In this document: positions 8,444 through 18,095 of the stretch, piece after piece
Position numbering within the stretch: position 1 is the first letter of the stretch
Layout of the letters: every line of letters starts with the position of its first letter
Assembly (NCBI GenBank): GCA_024235215.1
Contig: JACKMU010000006.1
Coordinates: 62,001 to 126,000 of the forward strand
Source: Chromatiaceae bacterium
GTDB taxonomy: Bacteria; Pseudomonadota; Gammaproteobacteria; Chromatiales; Chromatiaceae
Length of the DNA: 64,000 nt
Direction of reading: 5' to 3'
Position numbers and translations under genes: made by a program
The notes under the pieces: generated by a model
What the model was told of the DNA's origin: nothing
Databases searched by the model: none
Seen by the model: the letters and a program-made list of their open reading frames with translations, nothing else

Positions 8444-10476
8444 AACACCAGGTTCATCATGATGATCAGCACGATCAGAAACAGCAGGGTCATGATTCCG
8501 CCCGCTTTCATGAAGTCGGCCACTCGGTAACCGGCAGGTCCCATGATCAACGCATTTACCTGATGGGTTGGGATCAGAAAAGAGTTGGAGGTGGCCAGGG
8601 CCACCGTCAGCGCAAAAACCGCCGGATCAGCGCCTGCACCGATGGCGATGTTGACCGCCAGTGGCACCAGTAATACCGTGGCACCGACATTGGACATCAC
8701 CAGCGTGAAGAAAGTGGCAAGCACGGCAATTGCAGTCTGTATCACCCAGATCGGCATGTGGCCGACCACGGACAGTACCTGCTCCGCGATCCATTTTGCG
8801 GTACCCGTCGTTTCCACTGCCAACCCGAGGGGAATGAGGGACGCCAGCAGAAATACGGTTTTCCAGCTCACCGCCTGATACGCCTCCTCTATTTTCAGTA
8901 CACCGGAGAGCACCATGCCCATCGCACCAGCGAACAGGGCGACTGAAAGGCGAATGTCGGTAAACAGCACCAGGAACAGCGCGATGCCGAAAGAGAGCGT
9001 GGCGGGTAGTATCTTGTGGGGCCGCAGTTTTTCCTCACGCGGATATTCAGTGGTCACCACTACGAAGTTGCGGTCCTTCTCCAGCCGCTCAAGATTGGAC
9101 CAGGTGGTATGCACAACCAAGGTGTCACCGGCATGAAATGGCTCGCTGCGAATGTTATCTCCCGCATGCAAAGTCTTGCCATCACGATGCAACGCAATCA
9201 GGCCCAGACCGAAGGTCTTGCGCAGCCAGATTTCGCGTGCACTCTTGCCGATCAGGTTGGAGCCAGGTGGAACGACCACCTCTGCAATACCCGCCTTGAG
9301 CGGTGACAGAGAGTCGGCAAAACTGCGCATCTCTCTGCGACGCCTCAAACCATACTTTTCCACGAATCGCTGCGTACTGCCGGGCGAGGCGAGAATGCCC
9401 AGCACCATACCGCCGACCACTTCCGTGTCGTAGGCAACCGATCCTGGACCGACCAAGCTTTCTTCACCGCTGTATTTGATACCGATGGCCCGCACGCTGT
9501 AGGCGGATTCGATTCTGCCCAGCAGTTGCCCGACCAGCTCGCTGTCATCGGGTACGACGACCTCGCACAGATCAGGTCGTACACCATAGAGCGAATGAAA
9601 ATACTCCAGCGCGTCGACACCCTTCGTGCTGCTCTCACTCTTTGTTTTTGGCAACACAAACCGGCCGGCCAACACGAAGTAGACGATACCGGCAGTGACC
9701 AGCAAGACCCCCACCGGGGTGACTGAGAAGAGACCCCAGGTTGCCATCTGCTGTTCGGCGGGAAGCGCCCGGTTGGAGGTGAGGATCAGATCGTTCAGTA
9801 GAATCAGCGGGCTGGATCCAACCATGGTCATGGTACCGCCAAGGATGGCGGTAAATCCCATTGGCATCAGGAGGCGGGACATCGGCAGCCCGGAACGTGC
9901 CGAAATGCGCGAGACCACCGGTAGGAAAAGTGCCGCGGCCCCGACGTTCTGCATGAAGGAGGAGATGAATCCCACGGTGGCGGAGATGATCGGGATAATC
10001 CGCGATTCGGTCGTTCCACCAACCTTCAGTATGAAGGCGGCCACCTTGGTCATGATGCCGGTCCTATCGAGGCCGGCACCAATGATCATTACCGCAATGA
10101 TGGAAATAACCGCATTGGAAGCGAATCCGTCGAACAGGTGTTTATTGTCTACCAGTCCCTGCTCCAGCCCCATCACCGGGGCCAGCAGTGAGGTCAGTCC
10201 CAGCAGCGCCATCACTGTCGCTGCGGCCACATCGACACCGACCACTTCGAAGGCGAAAAGATAGATGGTCAATACCAGAATGGCACTGACCCAGGCGACC
10301 TGGACTGTAGGTACCACTGTGGATAAAAATAGAGCAAGCGCGGTGAAAAGTAGTGCGGAAAGAAACTGCTTGCTGGTAACCAGGCTGGTCAGGGCGAATG
10401 TCTTTTTGGTTTGGGTGCGATCGTTCATTGTCAATACTTCGGTTAAATTGGCTTTATCGCCGGTTGAGGCGATCAC
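8440..10476 (-). CDS. SLC13-family transporter with two RCK_C (TrkA-C) domains
   Basis: This 678-residue membrane protein has the CitMHS/DASS fold: hydrophobic segments on both sides of a hydrophilic centre (about residues 215-410) that holds two TrkA-C-like domains, a layout typical of bacterial sulfate, di-/tricarboxylate or unknown-anion transporters. Re-entrant-loop signatures are visible near the end (VMSNVGATVLLVPLAVNIAI, NSFLIPTHQVNALI). The GTG at 10476 is the first possible start in this frame. An internal ATG at 10428 is an alternative but lacks a good ribosome site. It overlaps the EptA-like gene by four bases. Substrate unknown. Confidence 0.88.
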   Translation of the reverse strand: MIASTGDKANLTEVLTMNDRTQTKKTFALTSLVTSKQFLSALLFTALALFLSTVVPTVQVAWVSAILVLTIYLFAFEVVGVDVAAATVMALLGLTSLLAPVMGLEQGLVDNKHLFDGFASNAVISIIAVMIIGAGLDRTGIMTKVAAFILKVGGTTESRIIPIISATVGFISSFMQNVGAAALFLPVVSRISARSGLPMSRLLMPMGFTAILGGTMTMVGSSPLILLNDLILTSNRALPAEQQMATWGLFSVTPVGVLLVTAGIVYFVLAGRFVLPKTKSESSTKGVDALEYFHSLYGVRPDLCEVVVPDDSELVGQLLGRIESAYSVRAIGIKYSGEESLVGPGSVAYDTEVVGGMVLGILASPGSTQRFVEKYGLRRRREMRSFADSLSPLKAGIAEVVVPPGSNLIGKSAREIWLRKTFGLGLIALHRDGKTLHAGDNIRSEPFHAGDTLVVHTTWSNLERLEKDRNFVVVTTEYPREEKLRPHKILPATLSFGIALFLVLFTDIRLSVALFAGAMGMVLSGVLKIEEAYQAVSWKTVFLLASLIPLGLAVETTGTAKWIAEQVLSVVGHMPIWVIQTAIAVLATFFTLVMSNVGATVLLVPLAVNIAIGAGADPAVFALTVALATSNSFLIPTHQVNALIMGPAGYRVADFMKAGGIMTLLFLIVLIIMMNLVF

Positions 10477-10503
10477 ATTTGGACTCAGGTTGCATCGAGG
10501 CTC

Positions 10504-10986
10504 CTAGTTGGCGGTTTTCTCAGTCCGGCAGTCCGGCGGGTGATCTCCTACCAGCACCAGTGGGACCGGCATCAGACCCGCCCGTTTGGGAATCGCCTCG
10601 TCGATGAGTGCTTTTGCAACAGTATCGTAAGGTATGGCCACCAGCAGAATAAGCGCAGGCTGGTTACGGACATAGTGGATGAGATCGCCTACGGGCTTTG
10701 TGCCGAGCTGGATGCAATAGTGATCCAGGCCGGCCAATCGAATCTGATTTTTCAGCGCAGCGATGTCGGTCCTGTCAGTCGTACCGTGGATTATCAGGTC
10801 GATCTTGGCCTGTTGTCGTGAGCAGGCGTCTATGGCGTAACCAAGCGGTACGCCCGCGCCGCGGCCATCGCTGATAAAGGCAATGCGCCGAGAGGATGTT
10901 GTTCTGGCGACGCTGGGGCCAGAGTCGGCGAATATTGCCGTGTTCCTCTCTTTAGTTGGGAGAATTTTCATCGTTTCTGCATACAT
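10504..10986 (-). CDS. Small Rossmann-like (universal-stress-like) protein
   Basis: This 160-residue soluble protein has alternating hydrophobic strands and helices (RRIAFISDGRGAGVPLGYAI, then KIDLIIHG and ALILLVAIPYDTVAKALI). That suggests a nucleotide-binding-like or USP-like alpha/beta fold. I do not recognise a specific family. It is 27 bases upstream of the SLC13 transporter on the same strand, so it is probably co-transcribed and could be a cytosolic regulator of it. A second ATG at 10971 could be the true start. Confidence 0.6.
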   Translation of the reverse strand: MYAETMKILPTKERNTAIFADSGPSVARTTSSRRIAFISDGRGAGVPLGYAIDACSRQQAKIDLIIHGTTDRTDIAALKNQIRLAGLDHYCIQLGTKPVGDLIHYVRNQPALILLVAIPYDTVAKALIDEAIPKRAGLMPVPLVLVGDHPPDCRTEKTAN

Positions 10987-11298
10987 GGCAACTCACCGGC
11001 GTTTTGATATAGCAATCCATTCATCATACGCTTCAGGCCGTATTTTATCTTACCCATTATACGCATTTCCGAATATTACCTTTCTCTGCAAATTGAAACT
11101 CCTGATTCGGCAAAAATCGCGCCAGCATTAATGATCGCTAGGTTATTGATTTTAATACGTGTATGATGCTTGTGACCCGCTGTTTTGTTGCAAATTGAAA
11201 CAGTCGCTGAAAAGCATACCGGTGAAGGCGCGAAATATCCGCTTATTCTCAAATCGGGTACTCTTGTTGAAATATGAAATAGTGTGTTGCAACTTGTT
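10987..11298. promoter_or_regulatory. Divergent promoter region of the transporter unit and the two-component system
   Basis: About 310 AT-richer bases separate the leftward transporter/EptA unit from the rightward histidine kinase. Both promoters should be here. I cannot assign individual boxes. The NtrC-type partner encoded at 12785 makes a -24/-12 promoter plausible, but I found no convincing TGGC-N8-TTGC match. Confidence 0.4.
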
Positions 11299-12804
11299 AT
11301 GGTTATTCCCTTCGACCTGAACAGTTTGCGGGGCAAGATCACCAGTGCTTATGTTACGCTGGTAGCCGGTACCGTGATACTTGCTGTAATCGCCTTTCTT
11401 GACCTGCTGTTTCTTGAGCGGCAGGTGACGGAAGGCGAAGTGGTTTCCGGTTTGAAGGACGCGGTGTTGGAGATGCGCCGGGAAGAGAAGAATTTTTTCC
11501 TTTACCTGGATTCGGATACGCTGACCCGCGCGGATGAGTATGCCGTTACAGCATTGGACATTACACGCAGTTTCCATAATTTCCGGCGCGTGGCAAAGGA
11601 GGGTTTCGAGCCGGCGGCATTTAGCGATAGCCTGGAAATCTACCGCGGCAAGCTGAGCACACTGAAAAGTACCTCATCAGGGCTCCGCCAGGGTCTGGAA
11701 GATGAGATCAGAGCACTCGGGCACCAGATCCATCGCTCGGTCGAGGCATTGTCAAAGCAGGAGCGCAGGCTGCTTGAGACGGCGATTCAGGAGTCTCAGT
11801 TGTTCCTGTTGCTATCCCTTCTGATTATCGGTCTCGCGACCTATTTGGTTGGCCGCCAGATCAGGCGTGTCGCATTGACACCACTGGAGCGGTTGGAATC
11901 CCGCCTCAAGCCTATCGCCGAGGGTCGTTTCAATCATCTGCAACCGCCATCGAATGATCGTGAGTTCATCACCTTCACCAATGCCCTCAACCGTATGCTG
12001 AAAGAGCTGGAGATGCGCCAGCGCAGAATGGTGCAATCCGAAAAGTTGGCATCCTTGGGTATTCTGGCATCGGGGGTAGCCCACGAGCTGAACAACCCAC
12101 TCTCGAACATCTCATCCTCATGCCAGTTGTTGCTGGAGGAGCTTACGGAGGCCGACCCGGACCAGCTCAACACTTGGTTGCGGCAGATTGACGCCGAAAC
12201 GGAACGCGGGCGGAGGATTGTTCGGACGCTGTTGGATTTCGGTGGCCAGCGTGTTGTCCGCAAGCGCCGGGTCGGGTTGTTGGATCTCGTTGGTGAAACT
12301 CGCACGATTATGGGCGAAACATTGCGCCACTATTCGGCTAACTTATCGGTAAACATCCCGCAGGATATGACATTGGAGGTGGACAAACAGCGGATACAAC
12401 AGCTGTTTATCAATCTGCTGCAGAATGCACTGCATGCCGCCGGTGAGAGAACACACATACGGATCACTGCGACGATGTGCCATGAACGCACATCGATGAT
12501 TCCGGATGGGGCTGCGGTTGCGGGTAATCTCAACAGTATCAATGACCATGACAGCCCGTTTGTCGAGGTCATCGTAGCGGATGACGGTCCCGGCATTCCG
12601 GCAGAGACGCTGTGCAAGGTTTTTGATCCATTTTTTACCACCAGTGAACCAGGCCAGGGCGTGGGACTTGGTCTGTTCATCGCGCAGGAGATAGTACGTG
12701 AGCATGACGGTTGTCTTGCGATTGTCTCCCAGCCGGCAAGAGGTACCCGGGTCATTGTGTTGTTGCCCATCGAGGAGTTGAGCGGTGTCCGGGATATCCT
12801 CTGA
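11299..12804 (+). CDS. Membrane sensor histidine kinase (NtrB/ZraS-type)
   Basis: This 501-residue sensor has an N-terminal membrane helix (about 17-38), a periplasmic helical sensor region, a second membrane helix (about 165-183), a HAMP segment and a HisKA box (SEKLASLGILASGVAHELNN, with the phospho-His in AHELNNP). It ends in a HATPase domain with ADDGPGIP and GVGLGLFIAQ. ATG 11299 is preferred over the upstream GTG 11284; neither has a good ribosome site. It overlaps the response-regulator gene by 20 bases and is clearly its partner. Confidence 0.93.
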   Translation: MVIPFDLNSLRGKITSAYVTLVAGTVILAVIAFLDLLFLERQVTEGEVVSGLKDAVLEMRREEKNFFLYLDSDTLTRADEYAVTALDITRSFHNFRRVAKEGFEPAAFSDSLEIYRGKLSTLKSTSSGLRQGLEDEIRALGHQIHRSVEALSKQERRLLETAIQESQLFLLLSLLIIGLATYLVGRQIRRVALTPLERLESRLKPIAEGRFNHLQPPSNDREFITFTNALNRMLKELEMRQRRMVQSEKLASLGILASGVAHELNNPLSNISSSCQLLLEELTEADPDQLNTWLRQIDAETERGRRIVRTLLDFGGQRVVRKRRVGLLDLVGETRTIMGETLRHYSANLSVNIPQDMTLEVDKQRIQQLFINLLQNALHAAGERTHIRITATMCHERTSMIPDGAAVAGNLNSINDHDSPFVEVIVADDGPGIPAETLCKVFDPFFTTSEPGQGVGLGLFIAQEIVREHDGCLAIVSQPARGTRVIVLLPIEELSGVRDIL

Positions 12805-14167
12805 CACCAGCCGGATTCTGATCGTCGATGACGAAGCGACTGCGGTTGGCAATCTGGCGCATGTGTGCCGCAAGGAGGGCTATGAGGTCACCACGCGGAC
12901 CACCGGGATGGGTGCCATCGAAGCGCTGGAAAAGAGTCGATTTGATGTCATTCTGACCGACCTGAAGATGGAGAAGGTGGATGGCATGGCGGTACTTCGG
13001 CGGGCCAGGGAGCTGGATCCGGAAAGCGCAGTCATCCTGATTACCGGCTTTGGAACCTTGGAATCTGCCGTGGAATCGATGAAGGCGGGAGCATTTCACT
13101 ATATCGCCAAACCGTTTCGTCTGGATGAAGTGCGGGAAGTCATCCGCAATGCGCGGGAGTTGGTGCGGCTGAAACGGGAAAACCGCGAGTTGCGGGAGAA
13201 ACTGAGCCAGGATCTCAATGTACCCTCGATTATCACTCAAGACGCAATTATGCAGCGCCTGTTGGCCATGGCGCGACAGATTGCACCTACCGATACGAAC
13301 ATACTCATTACCGGAGAGAGTGGTACCGGTAAAGAGCTGCTGGCGCGCTTCATTCACGCGCACTGCGAACGCAGCCAAAAGCCCTTCCTGGTGGTAAACT
13401 GCGGCGCACTGCAGGAGGAGTTGCTGGCCAACGAACTGTTCGGCCATGAGCGAGGAGCCTATACCGGTGCCATGGAGGCACGCAATGGACTGGTTCAGGC
13501 AGCCGACGAAGGTACGCTGTTTCTGGATGAGATTGCGGAGATGTCCGTTGGAATGCAGGTAAAGCTGTTGCGGGTGATTCAGGAGAGAGAGGTTCAACGG
13601 CTGGGTTCGACTCGGGCAATACCGGTGGATATCCGCCTGATCACCGCGACCCACCGCAACTTGCGTGACGAGGTGGCTGCCGGTCGTTTTCGCCGGGATC
13701 TCTACTACCGGCTCGATGTGGTGGAACTGCATCTGCCTCCGTTGGTGCAACGTCGGGACGACATACCGCTGTTGGCTTTTCACTTCCTGCGCAAGCACGC
13801 AGCGCGTATCGGTCGTGGGGTGTCCGATATAGATCCGGCTGTCATGGAGGCACTACTCGCTTATGACTATCCTGGAAATATCCGCGAGCTGGAGAATATC
13901 ATGGAGCGCGCAGTCACTCTGGCCCGGGATGAAAAGGTTGCGATGGCGGATCTGCCGGCGGTATTGGTGGGAAGGTTGGTGCACGTGGTCCGGGAAGAGG
14001 CGGGCAGATTGCCAACGCTCGAGGAGCGGGAGGTGGACTACATACGCTATGTGTTGGAGCGTAGCGGGCAGAATCGTACTCAGGCGGCAAAGGTGCTGGG
14101 AATCGATCGTGTATCCCTGTGGCGGAAACTGAAAAAATATGGCATGGACAATGACCAGAGTCCGTGA
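12785..14167 (+). CDS. Sigma-54-dependent response regulator (NtrC family)
   Basis: This 460-residue regulator has a receiver domain (ILIVDDEAT, phospho-Asp in VILTDLKM, LITGFGTLESA). Next is an AAA+ sigma-54 activator domain with Walker A GESGTGKE and an intact GAYTGA loop, then a C-terminal Fis-type helix-turn-helix (QNRTQAAKVLGIDRVSLWRK). The start is GTG at 12785 inside the kinase gene. Phosphorylation by the overlapping kinase should activate sigma-54 promoters. The nearest candidate targets are the divergent SLC13/EptA unit and the downstream glycan locus, by proximity only. Confidence 0.95.
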   Translation: MSGISSDTSRILIVDDEATAVGNLAHVCRKEGYEVTTRTTGMGAIEALEKSRFDVILTDLKMEKVDGMAVLRRARELDPESAVILITGFGTLESAVESMKAGAFHYIAKPFRLDEVREVIRNARELVRLKRENRELREKLSQDLNVPSIITQDAIMQRLLAMARQIAPTDTNILITGESGTGKELLARFIHAHCERSQKPFLVVNCGALQEELLANELFGHERGAYTGAMEARNGLVQAADEGTLFLDEIAEMSVGMQVKLLRVIQEREVQRLGSTRAIPVDIRLITATHRNLRDEVAAGRFRRDLYYRLDVVELHLPPLVQRRDDIPLLAFHFLRKHAARIGRGVSDIDPAVMEALLAYDYPGNIRELENIMERAVTLARDEKVAMADLPAVLVGRLVHVVREEAGRLPTLEEREVDYIRYVLERSGQNRTQAAKVLGIDRVSLWRKLKKYGMDNDQSP

Positions 14168-14609
14168 GCGGGCTGGTTCAGTATCTCCCGTGCTTTCTCC
14201 TGCAGCGGAATCTTTACCGGTTAAGCTGAAAGAGGCTTTTTCAACGTTGACACGTGCTTTTTATTATCAATAATATTCAGTCTCTTAGCGCTGAGAGAAC
14301 GAACACTGGTCATGCGTTGCATGCATTTGGCGTGCATTTTCGTTGGTGACGAAGCACGCAGGGTAGTCGCCTGCTGAACCCACCTTGGCAGATCGTAAGA
14401 ATGTCTAATGGGATCTGTTTGATATCCGCAACCTGTTGTTGAAACGGCTGGATATGTGTGCAGTTCGCATCGCGGATGCGCATTTCGGTTGATGAGTAAA
14501 GTTGAGTTTTGCACAGTAGTCATCCTTGGCTGAGGTCGTTGCGTCGACTGGTTTTGGTCGACTGTCCAAAGCTTTCCGGGTGAATAAGCAATCAGAACGA
14601 GGGGCAGTA
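14168..14609. other. Intergenic leader before the surface-glycan locus
   Basis: About 440 bases with no supported gene. The open frame on the other strand is a shadow without family signature. The AT-rich part around 14250-14280 is the best place for a promoter driving gmd. The end carries a good ribosome site (GAGGGG) before the gmd ATG. Confidence 0.4.
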
Positions 14610-15728
14610 ATGAAGAAGGCACTAATTACCGGAATTACAGGTCAAGACGGCTCTTATCTGGCTGAATTTCTGCTGGAAAAAGGCTATGAGGTGCATGGAA
14701 TCAAACGCCGGGCTTCCTCATTCAATACGCAGCGCATCGACCATATCTACCAGGATCCGCACGTCGACAACCAACGGTTCATGCTGCACTACGGAGATCT
14801 GACGGACAGCTCCAATCTGACCCGGATCATTCAGGAGATTCAGCCGGATGAGGTCTATAATCTGGCGGCCCAATCCCATGTGGCGGTCAGCTTCGAAGCA
14901 CCTGAATATACCGCGGACGTGGTTGGAATCGGTACACTCCGTCTGCTGGAGGCGATCCGGCTGCTCGGGCTCGAAAAGAAAACACGATTCTACCAGGCAT
15001 CCACATCCGAACTTTATGGCCTGGTGCAGGAGATACCGCAGAGCGAGACCACACCCTTTTATCCACGCAGCCCTTATGCGGCTGCCAAACTCTATGCCTA
15101 CTGGATAACGGTGAACTACCGTGAAGCTTACGGTATGTACGCCTGTAACGGGATTCTTTTCAATCATGAGTCCCCGCGTCGCGGGGAGACCTTTGTGACC
15201 CGAAAGATCACGCGGGGCATCTGTAACATTGCCCAGGGGCTGGAAGAGTGCCTCTACATGGGCAATATGGATTCACTGCGCGACTGGGGACATGCCAGGG
15301 ACTATGTGCGCATGCAGTGGATGATGCTGCAGCAGGAGAAGCCCGAGGATTTCGTGATCGCCACCGGCGTTCAGTACTCGGTACGCGATTTTATCTGCAT
15401 GGCCGCCGCAGAACTGGGGTTGTCTCTGCGCTTCGAAGGTGAAGGCGTGGCGGAAAAGGGAATTGTCGCGGCGATAACCGGGGATAAGGCACCGGCGCTG
15501 AAGGTCGGTGATGTGATCATCGCGGTGGATCCGCGCTATTTTCGCCCGACCGAAGTGGAAACCCTGCTGGGCGATCCGACGAAAGCCAAGGAGCGTCTTG
15601 GCTGGGTGCCTGAGATCACGCTGCAGGAGATGTGCGCGGAGATGGTTGCCGCCGACCTGCACGACGCGTGTCGCCACGCGCTGTTGCATGAACATGGTTA
15701 CCCGCTGCCGATGCAAGCCGAGTACTGA
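14610..15728 (+). CDS. gmd: GDP-mannose 4,6-dehydratase
   Basis: This 372-residue short-chain dehydrogenase of the extended type converts GDP-mannose to GDP-4-keto-6-deoxymannose, the first committed step to GDP-L-fucose. The NADP-binding motif GITGQDGSYLAEFLLEKGYE is at the N-terminus. The catalytic Thr/Glu region (STSELYG) and Tyr-x3-Lys (YAAAKLYAYW) follow, with the family block FNHESPRRGETFVTRKITR. The start ATG follows GAGGGG at a normal distance. fcl begins two bases after the stop. Confidence 0.97.
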   Translation: MKKALITGITGQDGSYLAEFLLEKGYEVHGIKRRASSFNTQRIDHIYQDPHVDNQRFMLHYGDLTDSSNLTRIIQEIQPDEVYNLAAQSHVAVSFEAPEYTADVVGIGTLRLLEAIRLLGLEKKTRFYQASTSELYGLVQEIPQSETTPFYPRSPYAAAKLYAYWITVNYREAYGMYACNGILFNHESPRRGETFVTRKITRGICNIAQGLEECLYMGNMDSLRDWGHARDYVRMQWMMLQQEKPEDFVIATGVQYSVRDFICMAAAELGLSLRFEGEGVAEKGIVAAITGDKAPALKVGDVIIAVDPRYFRPTEVETLLGDPTKAKERLGWVPEITLQEMCAEMVAADLHDACRHALLHEHGYPLPMQAEY

Positions 15729-15730
15729 GC

Positions 15731-16705
15731 ATGCCGGGCACTTTACAGCGAGCCACCTTTGTGGCCGGCCATCGGGGGATGGTCGGGTCGGCGATCGTCC
15801 GGCAGTTAAAGTCGTTGGGCTACAGCAATATCATCACCTGTGGACGCGATGAGGTCGATCTGGTGGATCAGCGATCCGTGCAGGCTTTTTTCCAGCAGCG
15901 GGAGATTGAACAGGTCTATCTGGCCGCGGCCAAGGTTGGAGGGATTCACGCCAACAATACCTATCCGGCGGAATTCATCTACGAAAATCTGATGATCGAA
16001 GCCAATATCATTCATGCGGCACATCTCGCCGGAGTCCAGCAGCTGCTGTTTCTCGGCTCATCCTGCATCTATCCCAAGCTGGCTGAGCAGCCGATGAGGG
16101 AGGAGGCGCTGTTGACCGGTATTCTGGAGTCCACCAACGAGCCCTACGCGATCGCCAAGATTGCCGGCATCAAAATGTGCGAGAGCTACAACCGGCAGTA
16201 TGGCCGTGACTACCGCAGTGTGATGCCGACCAATCTGTATGGGCCGAACGACAATTTCCATCCCGAGAACAGCCATGTGATTCCCGCGCTGCTGCGGCGT
16301 TTTGACGCAGCGGTCCGGTCCGGTGCCGAGGAGATCGTCATCTGGGGCAGCGGCACACCGCGGCGTGAGTTTTTGCATGTTGCAGACATGGCCGCAGCGA
16401 GTGTGCATGTAATGGAGTTGGACGATCAGACCTATCGGCAAAATACCCAACCGATGCTCTCCCATATCAACGTGGGGAGTGGCGTGGACTGCACGATTCG
16501 GGAGTTGGCGGAGACGTTGGCGCGGGTCACCGGGTTTACTGGAAAACTCAGCTTCGACAGGAGTAAACCGGACGGGACACCACGCAAGTTGATGGACGTC
16601 TCCCGGCTGAAGGCGATGGGCTGGGAAGCTTCCATTTCGCTCGAAGAGGGGTTGCAGGATACCTATCAATGGTTTCTGCAGAACAAAGCGCGCTTCAGAG
16701 GCTGA
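15731..16705 (+). CDS. fcl: GDP-L-fucose synthase
   Basis: This 324-residue epimerase/reductase completes GDP-L-fucose synthesis from the gmd product. It carries the nucleotide-binding motif AGHRGMVGSAI, the family blocks VYLAAAKVGGIHANN and FLGSSCIYPK, and the catalytic Tyr-x3-Lys in EPYAIAKIAG. It starts two bases after gmd, so both are made from one message. With a sulfotransferase, two glycosyltransferases and KpsC downstream, the fucose is probably destined for a capsule or other surface glycan. Confidence 0.97.
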   Translation: MPGTLQRATFVAGHRGMVGSAIVRQLKSLGYSNIITCGRDEVDLVDQRSVQAFFQQREIEQVYLAAAKVGGIHANNTYPAEFIYENLMIEANIIHAAHLAGVQQLLFLGSSCIYPKLAEQPMREEALLTGILESTNEPYAIAKIAGIKMCESYNRQYGRDYRSVMPTNLYGPNDNFHPENSHVIPALLRRFDAAVRSGAEEIVIWGSGTPRREFLHVADMAAASVHVMELDDQTYRQNTQPMLSHINVGSGVDCTIRELAETLARVTGFTGKLSFDRSKPDGTPRKLMDVSRLKAMGWEASISLEEGLQDTYQWFLQNKARFRG

Positions 16706-16976
16706 AAAAAGGCTTATGGCAGAGCATCTGATGCGTTGTCGTGCCGGCTGCTGCCACCTCGTTGCATCGACCTGAAGAAGGTGACCGACCAGCGCAGGAT
16801 GTTATCGACTGTGCCAAAAAATTCCCGGGTGTAGGCATCACCACTGGCATTTCCACGCGGGTACTGGTTGCAAGCTATATGAACGGAACCTTACTACCGC
16901 ATCCATCATTTTCTGCTGTCTTCCACAGCGTGGCGAGAGCGGCTGGGTTAGCGGTGGCGCAGTTTGGATTTCCGCC

Positions 16977-18095
16977 GTGATAACCAGGATTCCCTCCGTC
17001 ATTCAGAAATTCGTGCAGGCTCAGAAAGAGTCGGTGCATCCGGCGCAGCGCCCCGGTAAGCGGTTCAGCCGTTGTTTACTGCATATCGGCACTGAAAAAA
17101 CGGGTACCTCCACTATCCAGCGATTTTTGGCATTAAATCGAAAGTCACTGCTAAAAAAAGATATCCTCTACCCGGAAGCGACGGGAAAGAGTGGCGGAAG
17201 CCAGTGGAGCTTCGTTGCCTGTGCAAAAGAGATGCCTTGGAAGCATGATGTCGGGCGGGCTCTGGGAATTCGTTCCGCGGATGATCTCGCAAAGTTCCAG
17301 GCTTCGTTCAGGGAGGTGCTTGACCAGGAGTTTACCGCTGCCGCCCGGGCCGATGTGCTGCTGCTGTCGTCGGAGCATTTTCACAGTCGATTGGTCAGCA
17401 GTGAAGAGATAGCCCAGCTCAGGTATTTTCTTGAGCCTTGGGTGGACAGGTTCGAGGTCATCCTCTACCTGCGCCGTCAGGATCGGGTGGCTGTCAGCTT
17501 CTATTCGACCAAGATCAAATCGGGGGAGGAGAATCCAGTGCTGTTTCCGCTCGCGCGGAATCAGGGATTGGTCTATTACTTCGATTACGAACAGATCTAT
17601 CAGAACTGGAGCAAGGTGTTTGGCAAGGAAGCCATGCAGGTACGCCTGTTTGCCAAAGAGGAGTTGGAACAGGGCGATTTGCTGACGGATTTTTGTAAAG
17701 TTGCCGGTATTGAGATGAAAGGCAAGGTGGTGCCGCCGATCGAGAATGCATCCCTCAATAAAAGAGGGGCCGATTTCCTGATGGAGGTGAATCGTCAGCT
17801 ACCGAAATTCATCGGTGGGAAACGCAATACAGAGCGGGATAAACTGGTGGAGTTTATCGCGTCACTGTCCCATGGCAGGTATTGTCCCGCCACGCGTGAG
17901 CAGGCGCTGGGATTTTACCGGCGTTATGAGGAGGGCAACCGGCGGTTGCAGGAGAGACTGTTTCCCGGTCGCTCCGCCCCGTTGTTCGACGATGACTTTT
18001 CCGACTATCCTGAGCGAGTGGCGGTACAGCCACCCAGCTATGAGGGGGCGGTGGCGTTAGCCATAAAGATCTGGAAGTCCCGCCATCAACATTAG
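16977..18095 (+). CDS. Sulfotransferase-like protein
   Basis: This 372-residue protein begins the conserved region with LLHIGTEKTGTSTIQRFL, which fits the PAPS 5'-phosphosulfate loop of sulfotransferases. A later segment (LYLRRQDRVAVSFYSTKI) fits the 3'-phosphate-binding Arg/Ser block. The likely role is transfer of sulfate from PAPS to a sugar of the surface glycan, inferred from motif and neighbours. The start is GTG at 16977; about 270 bases separate it from fcl. Bacterial members of this superfamily are diverse, so the acceptor is unknown. Confidence 0.75.
   Translation: MITRIPSVIQKFVQAQKESVHPAQRPGKRFSRCLLHIGTEKTGTSTIQRFLALNRKSLLKKDILYPEATGKSGGSQWSFVACAKEMPWKHDVGRALGIRSADDLAKFQASFREVLDQEFTAAARADVLLLSSEHFHSRLVSSEEIAQLRYFLEPWVDRFEVILYLRRQDRVAVSFYSTKIKSGEENPVLFPLARNQGLVYYFDYEQIYQNWSKVFGKEAMQVRLFAKEELEQGDLLTDFCKVAGIEMKGKVVPPIENASLNKRGADFLMEVNRQLPKFIGGKRNTERDKLVEFIASLSHGRYCPATREQALGFYRRYEEGNRRLQERLFPGRSAPLFDDDFSDYPERVAVQPPSYEGAVALAIKIWKSRHQH

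Noticed and set aside
16741..16980. A 79-codon frame ending in a GTGA overlap with the sulfotransferase start
   Set aside because: GTG start without a ribosome site, no family motif and odd composition; the overlap alone is not enough.
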